DNA of 64,000 nucleotides from Allium sativum (GCA_030737875.1 CM060922.1:306953456-307017455); one strand, 5' to 3'. Positions 23,304-35,195 are shown, counted from the first letter of the stretch. Numbers and translations are program-made. The notes: a model not told the origin generated them from the letters alone.

Positions 23304-24039
23304 GGTTAAAGCTCATGAATCCGATCAGAAAGGCGTCCAAGTGTAGAAAAATGGATATGTCTACAGATCTAGAAAAGGAGGGAGGGAGGTCGATCCTAGG
23401 GTCGATCCTAGTGTCGACATGTTTAGCCAGGTTGACCCCCAGGTCGACCCTAGTGTCGACCTAGGCCCTAGGCGGGAATTTTCCCGCCCAGCCCGGGTGT
23501 TTGTTTTGAATTTTGAAATTTGAATTTTGAATTCTGGGCTGATTTTTACTGAAATTTCTGAAGGCCATATCTTCTTCATACGGAGTCCGATTTACACAAA
23601 CATGGACTCTATTCCAAACATAATTTAGAGACGAACGCAATGGTGCAACCCGTTTTCCTTAATTATTTTGTTACAATTTAATTATTCTCTGATTTGTTAC
23701 TCTTATGTTCACAAAAAATTCGGGGTGTTACACAGGACGACCCTGGATATTTATCTATTGGACTATAAATCTAGGTATAAAGATGAAATTGTTTTCAAAA
23801 ACCATTGCTTATTAGAAAACATGCCTAGACGTACTTTGATTGGGACTCATCGGGCTAGAACCAAGTGTGGGGGAAAATGTTGGTGGCATTCTTTGCGTCG
23901 CATGCATCGCAAACACATATACCATCGTACATATGATTTCCATTCACATATAGTGGCTAAAATTCATTTCATTTTACAAATAATTTTACTACTCAATCAC
24001 CTTTGGGTACGATCTTTCAAATTTAGAAAACATTCATAA

Positions 24040-25315
24040 TGTGGACACTGTTTAGTTCTAGTTCGGGGGGAGTCAACATTACATCCTTTTATTTTTATTT
24101 TATTTTCTTTATATTTATATAGGACCATCATGCATTTTAGGTCGTAGCAACATGTCATTTTTTTTGAAACATGACTCATTTTAGATTGATACAACAAAAT
24201 AAGTTAAGGACTGTTGATAAATTGATAGTATTTTTTCCTCTCAGCTAAGATCGAATATAAAATATAATGAAAAGTTGAATTTTGAGGGATAATAGTGTAA
24301 ATGGTACATATGGAGATTCTTAGGTGATGTCCATGAAATCTATTCTATATTGTAGACTTTGTTTAAAAAAGTGGAGGACTTAAAATACTTATATTGGCTT
24401 TTCGAATCTTTAAAATTAAGTTGTGTTAAGTTGAATTTGCGTAACTCTCTTTTGTGCTTATATTTTCAATAATAATAATAATAATAATCATCCAAGGGTA
24501 TCCAACATTGCTTGTATATCTAGCATTGGTGTGCAAACCCGCCAAGCTCTATCTGACATGTTGTTTACAAAGTCAGCGTTGGAATATCTTGGTCACATTT
24601 TATGAGATTGGACACCTAAGGATTACCGACATGTTGTTGACAAAGTCAGCGTCGTTCTGCACAATCCGCCAAACTCTGTCCCAACTCTCCGTCAGTCCGC
24701 AAGGCAGTGTATGGGTGGTATACCTTGGTCTTTTTAGTTAGGTGTATGTAATTAGTCATAAATTTTAACTTTTATAGAGATATAGAATAAGCGATGATGC
24801 CCATACATTTCTTGACCTTATTGATTTGACTAGCCATACACAAGGAAATTAGAATACCACTTCACAAACTGTGACAAGCAAACTAAGAATTTATTTCATC
24901 GCTACACTATTTATCGATCGAACTAACTGGTCAAACTAGAATTTAACATTTGAAAACTTGATTTCTATTGAAAATTTGTGACAAGTTGCGATATCTAAAA
25001 TAAAATCAACTGATTAGAAATTGTTAACTTAATTGTTGTACCATATTCCTGAAACAAGTCGTGTTTTCATTTTTTGTTTTTATTTACATATGCCCATTGC
25101 ACTCATGTAGTTTCATTAGAATCGTAGCATACTATAATTGGATTTTGTGGGTAGTATCCACTGAAAAACCTCACGAGACACCACTCGTCCTACTAGAGAC
25201 ACCTAGAGGTTTAACGGCTTGTTGCATACGCTTAATGCAATCGTGTTTCCTATGACAGTGTGACTATCTAGTTTAGTTTTTCATTTCTTGCATTACTCGA
25301 GGACGAGTAAAAGAT
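24040..25315 (+). other. 3' untranslated part of the Athila-like element
   Basis: No credible gene. Contains a GTTCGGGGGGAGTC purine tract at 24060 and two short similar stretches with TCTGACATGTTG / ACCGACATGTTG (about 24550 and 24625). It ends with the conserved CATTACTCGAGGACGAGTAA block (about 25290-25310) seen before the polypurine tract in Athila/Tat elements. Confidence 0.6.
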
Positions 25316-25330
25316 AAGTGCGGGGGTATT
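25316..25330 (+). promoter_or_regulatory. Polypurine tract of the Athila-like element
   Basis: AAGTGCGGGGGTATT directly before the 3' LTR. Confidence 0.8.
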
Positions 25331-26217
25331 TGATTAACATAGAAATGTGTTTATTTTATGCTCTTATATCTTATCATTTATATATAAATTAATATTACTT
25401 GGGTATTGTTTTGTCACTTTTATAGATATTCCAACCCAACCCACATGCAACTAGAAAAGTAGAGAAATGGAGATCAGATTGCTATATATTTACATTTTGA
25501 AGAATTGTAGATGAAGATCTTACATTGCTGTTGGACAAGAAAATGATTGATAAAAAGGCTATGCACATCTCAAATTAAAGGAGGCTTACAAGAGAAAAGG
25601 AGAAAAGGCCTAGAACTTGTTCCAAATGACAAATGCCTAAAACTTACTTGAAATAGCTAGGCCCATTTGTAATTAAGGTTAGGGTTTGGTTATCTCCTAT
25701 AAATACCCTTGTAATATCATTATAGCCACCATCCTATTTTTCTATCTTCTTCTCCATTAACAAAGTTCTTTTACTTCTTTTTATTTTCTGCAATTTTCTA
25801 TTTCTTAGCAACTAGTGCCATCTACACGATTAGATTTGGTAGAGTATTAGTTGTATTTTACATTTATTTTCATTAGTGATTAATCGTTTGATTAGTTTCA
25901 ACAATAATCCTAATTTTATTTATGTTGTTATTTTTATTCTGCACTTTTATTTCCTGCATTTTTATTCTTGCTTTCAATTTACTTTCATTAGTGATTAATC
26001 GTTTGATTAGTTTCAACGATAATTCTAATTGTTGCAATTTCAATTAATCTTTTTTCAACCAAATCTCAAAAGTCGTCTAACTCGCCGATGAAATTCTATG
26101 AATAATAATTTTTAATTTGTCTCCCTGTGATTCGACATGCATACTACACGATCTGTGCGCTTGCAGTATTTTATTTCAAAATTCGCGCTTTTCTAATTCA
26201 TAGGAAAGCGATGATCA
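25331..26217 (+). repeat. 3' LTR of the Athila-like element
   Basis: 887 bp, pairs with 15762-16654, followed by the TTATT duplication. Confidence 0.9.
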
Positions 26218-26515
26218 TTATTAAATTAGCTTCTACTCACCAGCGTCTTCCCCTAGATTAGCAATGCTAAGACCAGGAACAATAGAAAGTATTTAAGAGT
26301 GGAATGACTTTGCTAAGGAAATGATCTCGGAAGAATTTGAGGTAAAAAGTTTGTATTGTATTCATTACGAAATAAAGGTAAATTATATTTATTAATGTAT
26401 TTCTCCTATGTAGGAAACTATCAAAAAATTCAAAGCAACGAGAGATAAAATTAAAATTCCACATACAATGAGTAGAAAGGGTTATGCAAGATGAGAAAAA
26501 GATATGGTAAGAAAT
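26218..26515 (+). pseudogene. CACTA second-gene (TNPA / Ptta-type) fragment
   Basis: Reads WNDFAKEMISEEFE up to a donor at about 26342. An acceptor at about 26413 then leads to TIKKFKATRDKIKIPHTMS and RKGYAR. This matches the plant transposase (Ptta/En/Spm) pattern in which a W..F sentence is followed by KN..R...PHT.GR.GY. A stop follows GYAR and no other exon was found. Its position after the Athila-like insertion, and the transposase gene at 943-4591, suggest one CACTA element opened up by later insertions. It could also belong to a second CACTA copy. Confidence 0.55.
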
Positions 26516-27168
26516 GCACATACGTGTACATCGGTGATAATTTTTTCTTTGGTACTACGTAATAACCTGGAAAATTAGGGCCTATTTAAAATTTTTATTT
26601 TAAGAATTTTTGATAGAAAATACGTTAGAAATTAAAATTATCATTTTTAAATAATATTAAAGCCATTGAAAATAGTCATTTTACAAATGAACTCTATTTT
26701 CGATGAAACCACTTTTGTTGGATCCGCAATGTCAAAATATGGTTAGGTTTAAATTTTCATAATTTTTGGAATTAATATATGAGCATGGCAAAAGAAAACG
26801 TGTTTTGCAGTTTTAGTCAAATTTGATCGACTTGAAAATAGCCATTTTCAAATGGTCTCAGAATACGACGAAATTAGTTTTGTTAGGTCCGTATTGTCAA
26901 AACATAACTAGAAATAATTTTTCTGTAATTTTTAGAATCCGTGTGTGGCCCCGGTAGATTTAAATGTACGTTCGAATTAAATAAATAAATGATTTATATT
27001 TTAAAATAAAGAAAAGTGGGCTGAGATGATCAAACAGGTTGACGGGACCTAATCCATTGCGTCTGGAAGGGGGTATTTGGCTAGGGGCAACATTAGTTGG
27101 GCTGGAGTTGGAGCGGTTAAGGAGATAGTGGCCTTTTCTGTAAATTGGAAGATTTAATAATTTAATAT

Positions 27169-27176
27169 TATAAATA
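27169..27176 (+). promoter_or_regulatory. Probable TATA box in the A-prime LTR
   Basis: TATAAATA about 610 bases into the LTR, followed by a leader-like stretch and a good splice donor (GAG/GTGAGAAAT at about 27809). Small frames here (such as 27606-27274 on the minus strand) have no recognisable similarity. Confidence 0.5.
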
Positions 27177-28374
27177 TAGGATAAATAAAACCTAACCCTA
27201 ATCTAATATCTATAGCCGCCACTTTCAACAACACCAATGGCTAGAACGCTCCAGAATTTGCCCCTCATTTCTTTCAAATCCAATCAATAATTTTGGAAGA
27301 TTTCAAAGGAAAAATGAAGAGCGTGGAGAGATCTTGAATCTCAATGGTAGTGATGGGATTTAGCGCAATAACAAGGGAGAATTGTTCTCGTGAAGATGTC
27401 GTGGTTTGAGGTTCATGGTGCGTGGTTTTAGATCCTGGAGGATACCGCAACTTGGTCGGAGGTGTGTTTCGACGTGGAGAGCGTTGTGGTGCGGTCTGAT
27501 CATGGTCCGAACTCATGGAAGGGGGTGCGAAATTCAATGATAGAGTGACGGTTGGGTTCGTTTCCTGGGAATAGTGCTTATACGAAGAAGAAGAAGGATT
27601 TAACACAGATGACGTGGCATCAAATTAGTGGTGAGAATTGTTTTGTTATTATTTATATAATTTAAATTTTCAATCTTTAAACACGTATAACTTCTTCATA
27701 TATCATCAGAATTTGACAATTCAAAATGCGTTGGAATCAGAAAAAGGGATCTACGCGATGGAACAAACCAGATCTGAAACTGAGTACACTGGAAATTCAG
27801 ACAAATCGAGGTGAGAAATTCTATTTCTTTTTCTTTTTATATATAATTAAAATTACTTAATTATGAAACATATCTTGAACTGATGTCGTTAAATAATACG
27901 CTATAATATTCTGTGAAATTTTCATACGTTATTTGATCGATGATTGTTGTGTTATTAGTTTTATGTTAATCCAAATCACCATGTTGTGTTATTAGTTTTG
28001 TTAATTAACAATTGTGTTAAAAAAATCATGATGTTATGTTAGAATTGAAATATGAACATATCACTTTGATATTATGTTAGAATCGAAATATGAGCATATC
28101 ACTTTGTTATTATGTTAGAATCGAAATATGTTGTTTTGTTATTATAAATTTGTTGTAAATAAATATAACATGTTTGTTTTGTTGAAAACAAATATATCCT
28201 GTTTGTGTTGTTGAAAACCAGTATCTCATGTTTGTTAAGATAAGATTGATGAAACCAAAGTATCATTTTTGGTTAATTAGAAATTTGTTGACAAATAAAA
28301 ATTACCATTTCAATTTGCTAAGTTAACATAGAAAACTGTAACAAATGAATTATCCTTTTATTTGTTATTAAAAC

Positions 28375-28820
28375 GTTAACATATAAAATATTCTTTTATA
28401 TGATATTAGAACTCATAGAAAAATGTTAACATATAAAATATTCTTTTATATAATATTAGAACTCATAGAAAAATGTTATAAAATATTCTTTCATATGATA
28501 TTAGAACTCATAGAAAAATGTTAACATATGAAATATTCTTTTATATGATATTAGAATTCATAGAAAAATGTAAGTATATAAAATACACTTTTATATGTCA
28601 TTAGAATCTATAGAAAAATATAAATATATAAAATATACTTTTATATGATATTAGAATACTTAGAAAAATGTAAACATAAGGAATATACTTTTATATGTTA
28701 TTAGAATACATAGGAAAATGTAAACACATAAAATATTCTTTTATATGTTATTAGAACACATAGGAAAAGGTAAACAAAGAAAATATTCTTTTGTTTGTCC
28801 TCAGAGTACATAGGAAAAAG
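28375..28820. repeat. Degenerate tandem repeat, about 50-60 bp unit
   Basis: About nine copies of a unit containing aaaatattcttttatatg, atattagaa and catagaaaaatg. From 28830 to 29119 a different, shorter unit with atgtcattt and gttgaata words takes over. Confidence 0.85.
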
Positions 28821-30003
28821 GTATGGAAATAAATCAGCTCATTTATGTTGAATCAAAATTGACAAAATAATCATGTCATTTATATTGAATAAGAATTGGC
28901 AAAATAAGTCATATCATTTATGTTGACATAAGAATTGCCATATAAAAACAATCATTTAGGTTGAAAATAATAATTCTCATATATGAACATTGTTTTTATG
29001 TTAAATAAAAATTGCCATATGAAAATATCATTTATGTTGAATAAGAATTGAAGAAATAAAAATATGTCATTTTTGTGTTAGAAAACATACGTTAATAAAA
29101 ATATGTCATGTTATGTCAATGTAATAACCCAGGAATCCGAACCAATTTAAAATTTTTATTTTGACAATTTTAATGAATTTAGAATATTTAAAATGATTTA
29201 TTTTAAATAATAACGATGAGAAATTTATTTTGAACAGAAATAGAACATATATATTTATTTGAGTCGACATTAGAATAGAAATATTTATTTTAAATTATAA
29301 AATGAATTGAATATGTCGCGGTAGTTCGAAAATTCGATTTCAAATTTCAAATGAATGTAAAGGATTTAAAACAAACTGGATTTTAGCAAAACTAAAAATA
29401 TTAGAATCTATTTGAGAATATCTTCCCAACGAATCCGAAAAATTGAAATTTCATAGCGGGGATAAAAAGTTATGCCCAGTTGAAAATTCAGAATAGTCAT
29501 TATGGAAAATATAGCCCTTAAAAATGGAAATTTTGCAAACGACCTCTGTTTTTGACGAAACCACTTTTGTTGGATCCGGGATGTCATGTTATTGCTAAAT
29601 TCCAAAATTCGTAATTTTTGAAATCAATATGCGAGCGTGGCGAAGTAAAACGTGTTTTGACAGTTTTAGTCAATTTGGATCGACCAGAAAATGGACATTT
29701 TTCAAACGGTCTCCAAATTTGACGAAATTAGTTTTGTTAGAACCGTATCATCAATACGAAGCTAGAAAATATTTTTCGGAAATTTTTAGAATCCGTATGT
29801 GTCCTCGATAAATTGAAATGTGCGTTCAAATTCAACATATAGATTTTTATTTTGATTTTGACAGAAACAGATCGAAACGATCGAAACAGCTTGCGATACA
29901 TATCCCATTGTGTTTCAAATAGGGGTAATTAGCTATGGACGACAGGCGGTGGGCCTCGTTTGGAGGTGGAAATAAAAAGTTACTTTTTGAAATTAAAAAT
30001 AAT

Positions 30004-30034
30004 AAAATATAACCTCCCTTTTCTCTCTCTCCTT
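30004..30034 (+). promoter_or_regulatory. Probable core promoter of LTR A
   Basis: AAAATATAACC followed by a pyrimidine patch (tttctctctctcc), a common plant core-promoter layout. The 3' LTR has the same at about 37690-37722. Confidence 0.4.
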
Positions 30035-30109
30035 GCTTAGTCAAACAACCACGCCCCCCATTACTTTTCCAAATCAAAACAAAAATAAAAATTAAAAAAA
30101 AAGAAGAGG

Positions 30110-30372
30110 GAGGAGGAGACGTCGTCGCTCCTCCCATCAGTGCGCCGCCCGCCCTCCGGCGCGCCGCCGCCAGCGCGAGACTCCCTTCTCCTCTTCCATC
30201 TCCTTTGAACCCCCGAGCTCCCCAACGCCCTGACACAGTTCCAACCACCGCCAAGCACAACCGCCGCACCGCCATGGGACCTGCTACCTCCTCTGCCGCC
30301 ACTGCAAGCCAAGCTCTTCCTCCGGCTGTCAGGTGCAGCAAACCCCACCGCCTCCATCGATAAAATACTGTA
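30110..30372 (+). other. GC-rich leader island ending in a splice donor
   Basis: Markedly GC-rich against an AT-rich LTR, rich in gccgcc and ctcc words, ending ATACTG/TAAGTTTTT, a plausible 5' splice site. It may be a captured host exon. An ATG in good context (30273) is GTG in the other LTR, so no frame is preserved. The copy at 37795-38030 is similar. Confidence 0.5.
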
Positions 30373-30479
30373 AGTTTTTAATAATTAATTTTTATATAAA
30401 TTAACAACAGTTTATTTTTAGTTTTTTAAAAGTAAATAGATTGTTTTGAAGTCAGTTTTCTTATATATATGTAGTGGGA

Positions 30480-31260
30480 TTTTATATACATGAAGAGTTA
30501 TCAAAAAGATTCGATTTTTATTTAGGAAAAGGAACAATTTTTATTTATGCAAAGATTAGATTTTTGGCTAGGTAAAGACATGATTTTTATTTGTATAAAG
30601 TTATGATTTTTAGGTATGAAAAAATATAATTTTTAATAGATAAAAATATGATTTTTATCTATATAGTAGCTTAATCAAAATATGGTTTTTTATTTATATG
30701 AATAGCGAAATAAAAATACGATTTTTATATATAGAGATTTGAAATGAAAATATGGTTTTTATTATGAATAGAGCGTTATGAAAATATGATTTTTACATAT
30801 ACATTAGTGTCGTAAAAATACGATTTTGATGAAGTAAAAATATAATTTTTATATGTAGAGAGAAGTAAAAATATGATTTTTATCAAATAAAAGAATATAC
30901 CTTCAGTTGTATAGAAATATGATTTTATCATATGTATGAGAATATTTTTTTAGAAAAATAAAAAAATATGATTTTTATATTATAGAGATAATAAAATTTG
31001 ATTACTATATACGTAGCAAGGATTTTTATTATATATATGTTGAAATAAAAATGTGATTTTTATAGCATCGAAATAAAAAAATTCGATCTTTATATAAAAA
31101 GTAGAAATATAAAAATATAATTTTTATATGGAAAAGGGCGTTATAAATACATGAAGTAGAAATTAAAATATGATTTTTATTTATTGGAATGAAGCGATGA
31201 AAATATATGATTTTTATATATGAAATGTCATAGTAAAAATGTGATTTTTAATGTGAACAG
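30480..31260. repeat. Scattered array of an AAATATGATTTTTAT motif
   Basis: More than fifteen copies of aaaatatgatttttat or close variants at irregular spacing of about 30-60 bases. The same array is in the 3' LTR (38110-38920). Confidence 0.85.
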
Positions 31261-32089
31261 CGGGAAAAGATAGCGATGGTATCAATGGAAATCAAAACGG
31301 AATCCATACCATTCAGAAATAGAAATTGGCGGAGTGGAACCCTTTGTGAGAACTTCTCACTTTTATTTTATTTTCTAGTTAAAATATATACTAGGATGCA
31401 GACGGTGCTTAGCAGCACCCGACACCCGTCGTCCACAGACCATGGACGAATTGTTTGCTTGTTTGACTGTGTTGTGAAATGGATTGTGTGATGTGGAATG
31501 GAATAAAATATTTTATGGTTAAAAATAGTTTATAGTTAAAAATATATAGTTTTTAATGTGTATATGAATTAAATAAATATTATACACAAATCGAACAATT
31601 TGTTTATGTACGCACATTTGATTGGGATGATAAATTTTACACATCGCCCAACTGCATAAATAAAATTCATTATTTGTTGATTGAAACCCCACACGAGTAT
31701 TAGGATGATATATGACATACACTAGTCCCAATAATTAGTTGTATGTCGATCGATTGATTGACAGGCTGTATGAGCGTTGAATATTTATATTTAATGCTTA
31801 TACAGTGTAGAATGCACCTTGGGACGATGGTTGATAGTTTTATCGTTGTTGTTGTGTACATGTGTGTATGAAATCCATATAAATCAAATTATATGGTAAT
31901 TGACTAAGTCTGATTCCAGGTCAGAATTGTCGAATATTTTAAAATAACATTCAGAAAACATTGAAATGCAAAGCCATGTTAAGTAGTTAAACACCCTTTT
32001 AACGCACGGGAATTTGGTCGATTTTATGCATTTTATATTGAATATCGAAAAGTTATTTCAAAATTTGATGTTTTGAAAATATTGAAGTG

Positions 32090-32330
32090 ATATAGAATAT
32101 TCAAAATGAATTGAAATTGAAATTGAATTGAAATCGATTTAAAATGAATTGAAATTGAATTGAAATTGAAATTGAATTGAAATCGATTTAAAATGCATTG
32201 AAAATGAATTGGAATTGAAATTAAGTTGAAATCGATTGAAAGTGAATTCAAAACGAATTGAATTGAAATTGAAATTGAATTGAAATCAATTTGAAATGAA
32301 TTTAAAACGAATTTATAATGAAAACTTCAT
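32090..32330. repeat. Short tandem repeat of GAATTGAAATT
   Basis: Repeated attgaaattgaattgaaatc words; also at 39775-39980 in the other LTR. Related low-complexity AATTCAAATAGAA runs occur in the B LTRs (48480-48560, 52920-53000, 58830-58920). Confidence 0.85.
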
Positions 32331-33020
32331 TTTTGATTTGGAATTGAATATGAAGTTGAAACTATTTTGAAAACAAATTTAAAACAATTTATAAAATACG
32401 TTTTTAAATGGAAATTAATGAAATATATATATATATGTATGTATATATATATATATATATATAATGGCCTGAATAGAACACGCTACACTACGGCAGTTCG
32501 CGAATTTCGACTATTGACTTCGAATGGAAATCACGGGAGATCTGACCGTCAGATTCTCCTAAAACCGAAACTGTTGGGTTCGTATCGACAAGAGCTTTCA
32601 ATGAATATTAGAGATTTGAAATCTAACGGTTGGATTTGGAGCTACGTCCAAATCAATTTGGAAAAGGTCGCTGTAAGTGCAGTTCGATGGCCGTTTATGG
32701 AAATCGACTGTACGAGCCTTGATAAAATTATTAAAAATATCAATAATTAGTGTAAAATCATAAGAAGTGATTTGGAAAGAATAGGGATGAAAAATTCCAT
32801 ATTCGAAAAGATAAAAATACATTTTTATCGAAATGAACTAGTTTTGAACTAGAATTGTAATTCAATTATTTTTAAAATAAATAAATTGGTTTTGAAATGG
32901 TTTTAAAAATAACCTTAACTTCCAATATATAAATTGGAAATGGATTTTAATCGAAATTGTCTTTGGAATAGTTCGATGTTGAATTTCGTGATTATACAGA
33001 TATTGTTATGGAAATTTGAA

Positions 33021-33021
<1 letters not shown>

Positions 33022-33074
<53 letters not shown>
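33022..33074. repeat. TA dinucleotide microsatellite
   Basis: Perfect alternating run. Its counterpart in the 3' LTR (45500-45550) is shorter and interrupted. Confidence 0.95.
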
Positions 33075-33076
<2 letters not shown>

Positions 33077-33179
33077 TTATTTCCGATACGATATTTGTTA
33101 ATTTCAGAATTTGATATTGAATATAAGCCGATATATTTTCTATTCAGAGCCTTGTATTCAATATCAAATTGGATTTTGG

Positions 33180-34000
33180 GTTTTTCGTGAATGGTATCTT
33201 TAATAACACTGTTCTTGAACCCAACGGAGTTAGGAAAATTAGAAACTGACCGGAGATTAGTTAAGTTGAATGGTTTCCTGGGTATTGATCTGATGTTGGT
33301 TTCGGCCTTCGGGGTTAACACTTAGGGAATTGTTCACTTACTAATTTACGATTAGGGACTGATTGAATGTGAATTAGGTTTATCGTGAACTGTGTTTTTA
33401 ACGACATTCGTTCTTTAACCCGATCTACAGTGAAATGTGATTTGGAATTTATAAATCTTTTTATTAAGATTTAACAGGAATTTTCCAAAGTAACGTTTTC
33501 CAATTTAATATATTAAATTGGAATTGAATGGAATTCAATTGATAATAAGCGAAATGGAATTCTGTGGAGGAAGACTGTTAATACATATGGAATTTAAAAG
33601 GCTTTGCCGTTATTACATTTATATTATTAGTCGGATATGGAAATTGATATCGATTATATATTGATTTGTTTTTCCGTGAAGATTTCATAATTAAAGGAAT
33701 GTATTTCGGTTATCGTGAATGGTATCTTTAATAATTCTATTCTTAGACCGAATGGAGTCAAGAAAATCAGAAACTAACTGAAGGTTAGTTAAGTTGAAGG
33801 GTTTCCTGGGTATTAGTCTGATGTTAGTACCGGCCTTCGGGGTTAATACTTAGGGAATTATTCACTTGCTAATTTACGGTTAAAGGCTGATGGAATGGAA
33901 TGTGATTTTGGGTTTATCGTGAACCATGTTTTAAATGACATTGGTTCTTTAACCCAGTTAAAGACAAGATATGATTTCCCAAGTTAAACAATCGTTAATA
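33180..34000 (+). repeat. Internal tandem duplication within LTR A, about 535-bp step
   Basis: cgtgaatggtatctttaata begins both copies (about 33186 and 33718). The order of later words is the same: AGAAACTRAC, GGTTTCCTGGGTATT, GGCCTTCGGGGTTAA, TTCTTTAACCC. The B LTRs have a single related copy (about 53830-53950). Confidence 0.8.
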
Positions 34001-35195
34001 TTGATTTTTGGGAAGATTAAAACCAAGTGGAGTTTTAATGCGTCTTTAATTAGATTGAAATGATATCCAAAGGAAGATTAAAGAATAAATTTAAAGAATT
34101 TATCTTTGATAAAATTAATGGAAACCTTTCCCAAAGTATATGAATATTTGGATAAAGAAATATTCTGGATTGGAATGAGGCTATGTTGTGTTTTATAGCA
34201 CTTGCTTATTATATACGTGAGTTATTCAGAAAGACCGGGTTTATCCCATTCTGAATAACTGATTCGACGATGTGTTGAGAATGAAGACGATGGTTGAAGA
34301 CCGGAGGTCTTCACATCGTTTGGATGATTACTGATGTCTTGATTGGGCTGTACATCTAAGGCGAGGTAATAAGTGGTGATCGTCCAGACGTACATGGAGA
34401 TCGGCGGATATGCGAGGGCCTTTCCCCTATATTGGACATTTAGGGGAGGAACAAGGTGCCATCGGTTTCATTCAAACCCAAAACGAGCTTGTAAATGGAT
34501 GTGTGTCTGACATCGGATATCATTCTGTGTGATTGATGTACATCGGTTGCATAGCATGGATTACCTGTGTGGCATGCTAAGACGCAAATGATCAAGGCTT
34601 CTGTTGAGAAGCAGAGTCTTGTGGTTGATGATCAAAGAACGACCTTTGTGGCATAGCTTTGTGTAGCATTAATTCATGAGCCTCACACCCCGGTGTGAAC
34701 CAGAAACGGGAGAGGACTTCTGGGAGGACATGCGTTTCCTTTTGGCTAGGAGTGGTGTCAGCGTTTTGCACGCTGTGGAATTTTACTTATGTGGATGATG
34801 GATAGGAGGCGCCTCAGTTATATTGGTCAATCCGGGGCCGATGGAGTCATTTTGCTCATTTACGCCCCATAGGGCAGGGAAACGTAGTGTTCAGGCATTT
34901 TAATCCACATCGAGTGGACCGACTCTGACGATCCAAGGCTTGTCTGTGCGCTTGCCTGAGACATGGGATAGATTGTCTCGAAGCGGTAAGGACAATCCCT
35001 TGCCTTGGTTCACAGATGGAAATCCAACTTCCAATACGTGACAATTGTGGTTTTGATTGTAGAGCCTAGTATTAGCGACATGATATATGGTACCCATGCT
35101 ATCTAGTATTGATACATTTATATTTGAAGTTGTTTTATACACTATGCACTTATAATAGTATCAAATGATTTGTTTTAACGTATCAAGCATGTTTG

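Larger units (their letters stand above)
20032..23732 (-). mobile_element. Solo LTR, family D, 3.7 kb
   Basis: TGTAACACCCC at the left end is the exact reverse complement of GGGGTGTTACA at the right end, and CAGGA stands directly outside both (20027-20031, 23733-23737). No primer-binding site, polypurine tract or genes, so it is a solo LTR left after recombination. I orient it on the minus strand because a TATTTAAA box (23303-23296) and the hairpin module shared with the other LTR families (20422-20435) then fall in the expected order. Confidence 0.85.
19818..24039 (+). pseudogene. In-frame continuation of the Athila-like protein, split by solo LTR D
   Basis: With the solo LTR (20032-23732) and one copy of its duplication removed, the frame of the 18771 protein runs on to a stop at 24037-24039, broken only by stops at 19815-19817, 19827-19829 and 19908-19910. 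From 18771 the joined frame is exactly 521 codons long. The tail is basic and contains FVEHMNYFWNVSL, DYKSRYKDEIVF, then HRARTKCGGKCWWHSLRRMH, with a Cys-Gly-Gly-Lys-Cys-Trp-Trp cluster that might bind nucleic acid. No known family recognised. The insertion clearly broke this region. Whether the three stops came before or after is unknown. Confidence 0.6.
15762..26217 (+). mobile_element. Athila-like Ty3/gypsy element, non-autonomous
   Basis: Two LTRs of about 890 bp (TGATTAACATAG...GCGATGATCA) are flanked by a perfect TTATT duplication. The 5' LTR is followed by TTTTTGGCATCGTTGCCGGG, the primer-binding site typical of Athila/Tat elements (tRNA-Asp type). The 3' LTR is preceded by an ACTCGAGGACGAGTAAAAG block and the polypurine tract. 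The interior is 8.7 kb, of which 3.7 kb is a later solo LTR, leaving about 5.0 kb with one long open frame and no protease, reverse transcriptase or integrase. It therefore needed another element's enzymes. Confidence 0.88.
26558..29119 (+). mobile_element. Outer LTR, family A-prime, left part
   Basis: Starts cgtaataacctgg (26558) and for about 430 bases is clearly related to element A's LTR start at 29120, including ACCACTTTTGTTGGATCCG. It then diverges. It is interrupted at 29119 by element A and resumes at 63414. Flanks GTCAA (29115-29119) and GTAAA (63414-63418) are a one-mismatch target duplication for A. The right LTR end, any internal region and its own duplication lie outside the window. 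Confidence 0.7.

Noticed and set aside
27274..27606. 110-codon minus-strand frame in the A-prime LTR
   Set aside because: No similarity; it opposes the likely transcription direction and lies in the leader-like stretch after the TATA box.
29847..30357. Minus-strand frames of 98 and 164 codons in LTR A
   Set aside because: They are shadows of the GC-rich island, are not preserved in the 3' LTR copy, and resemble no protein.
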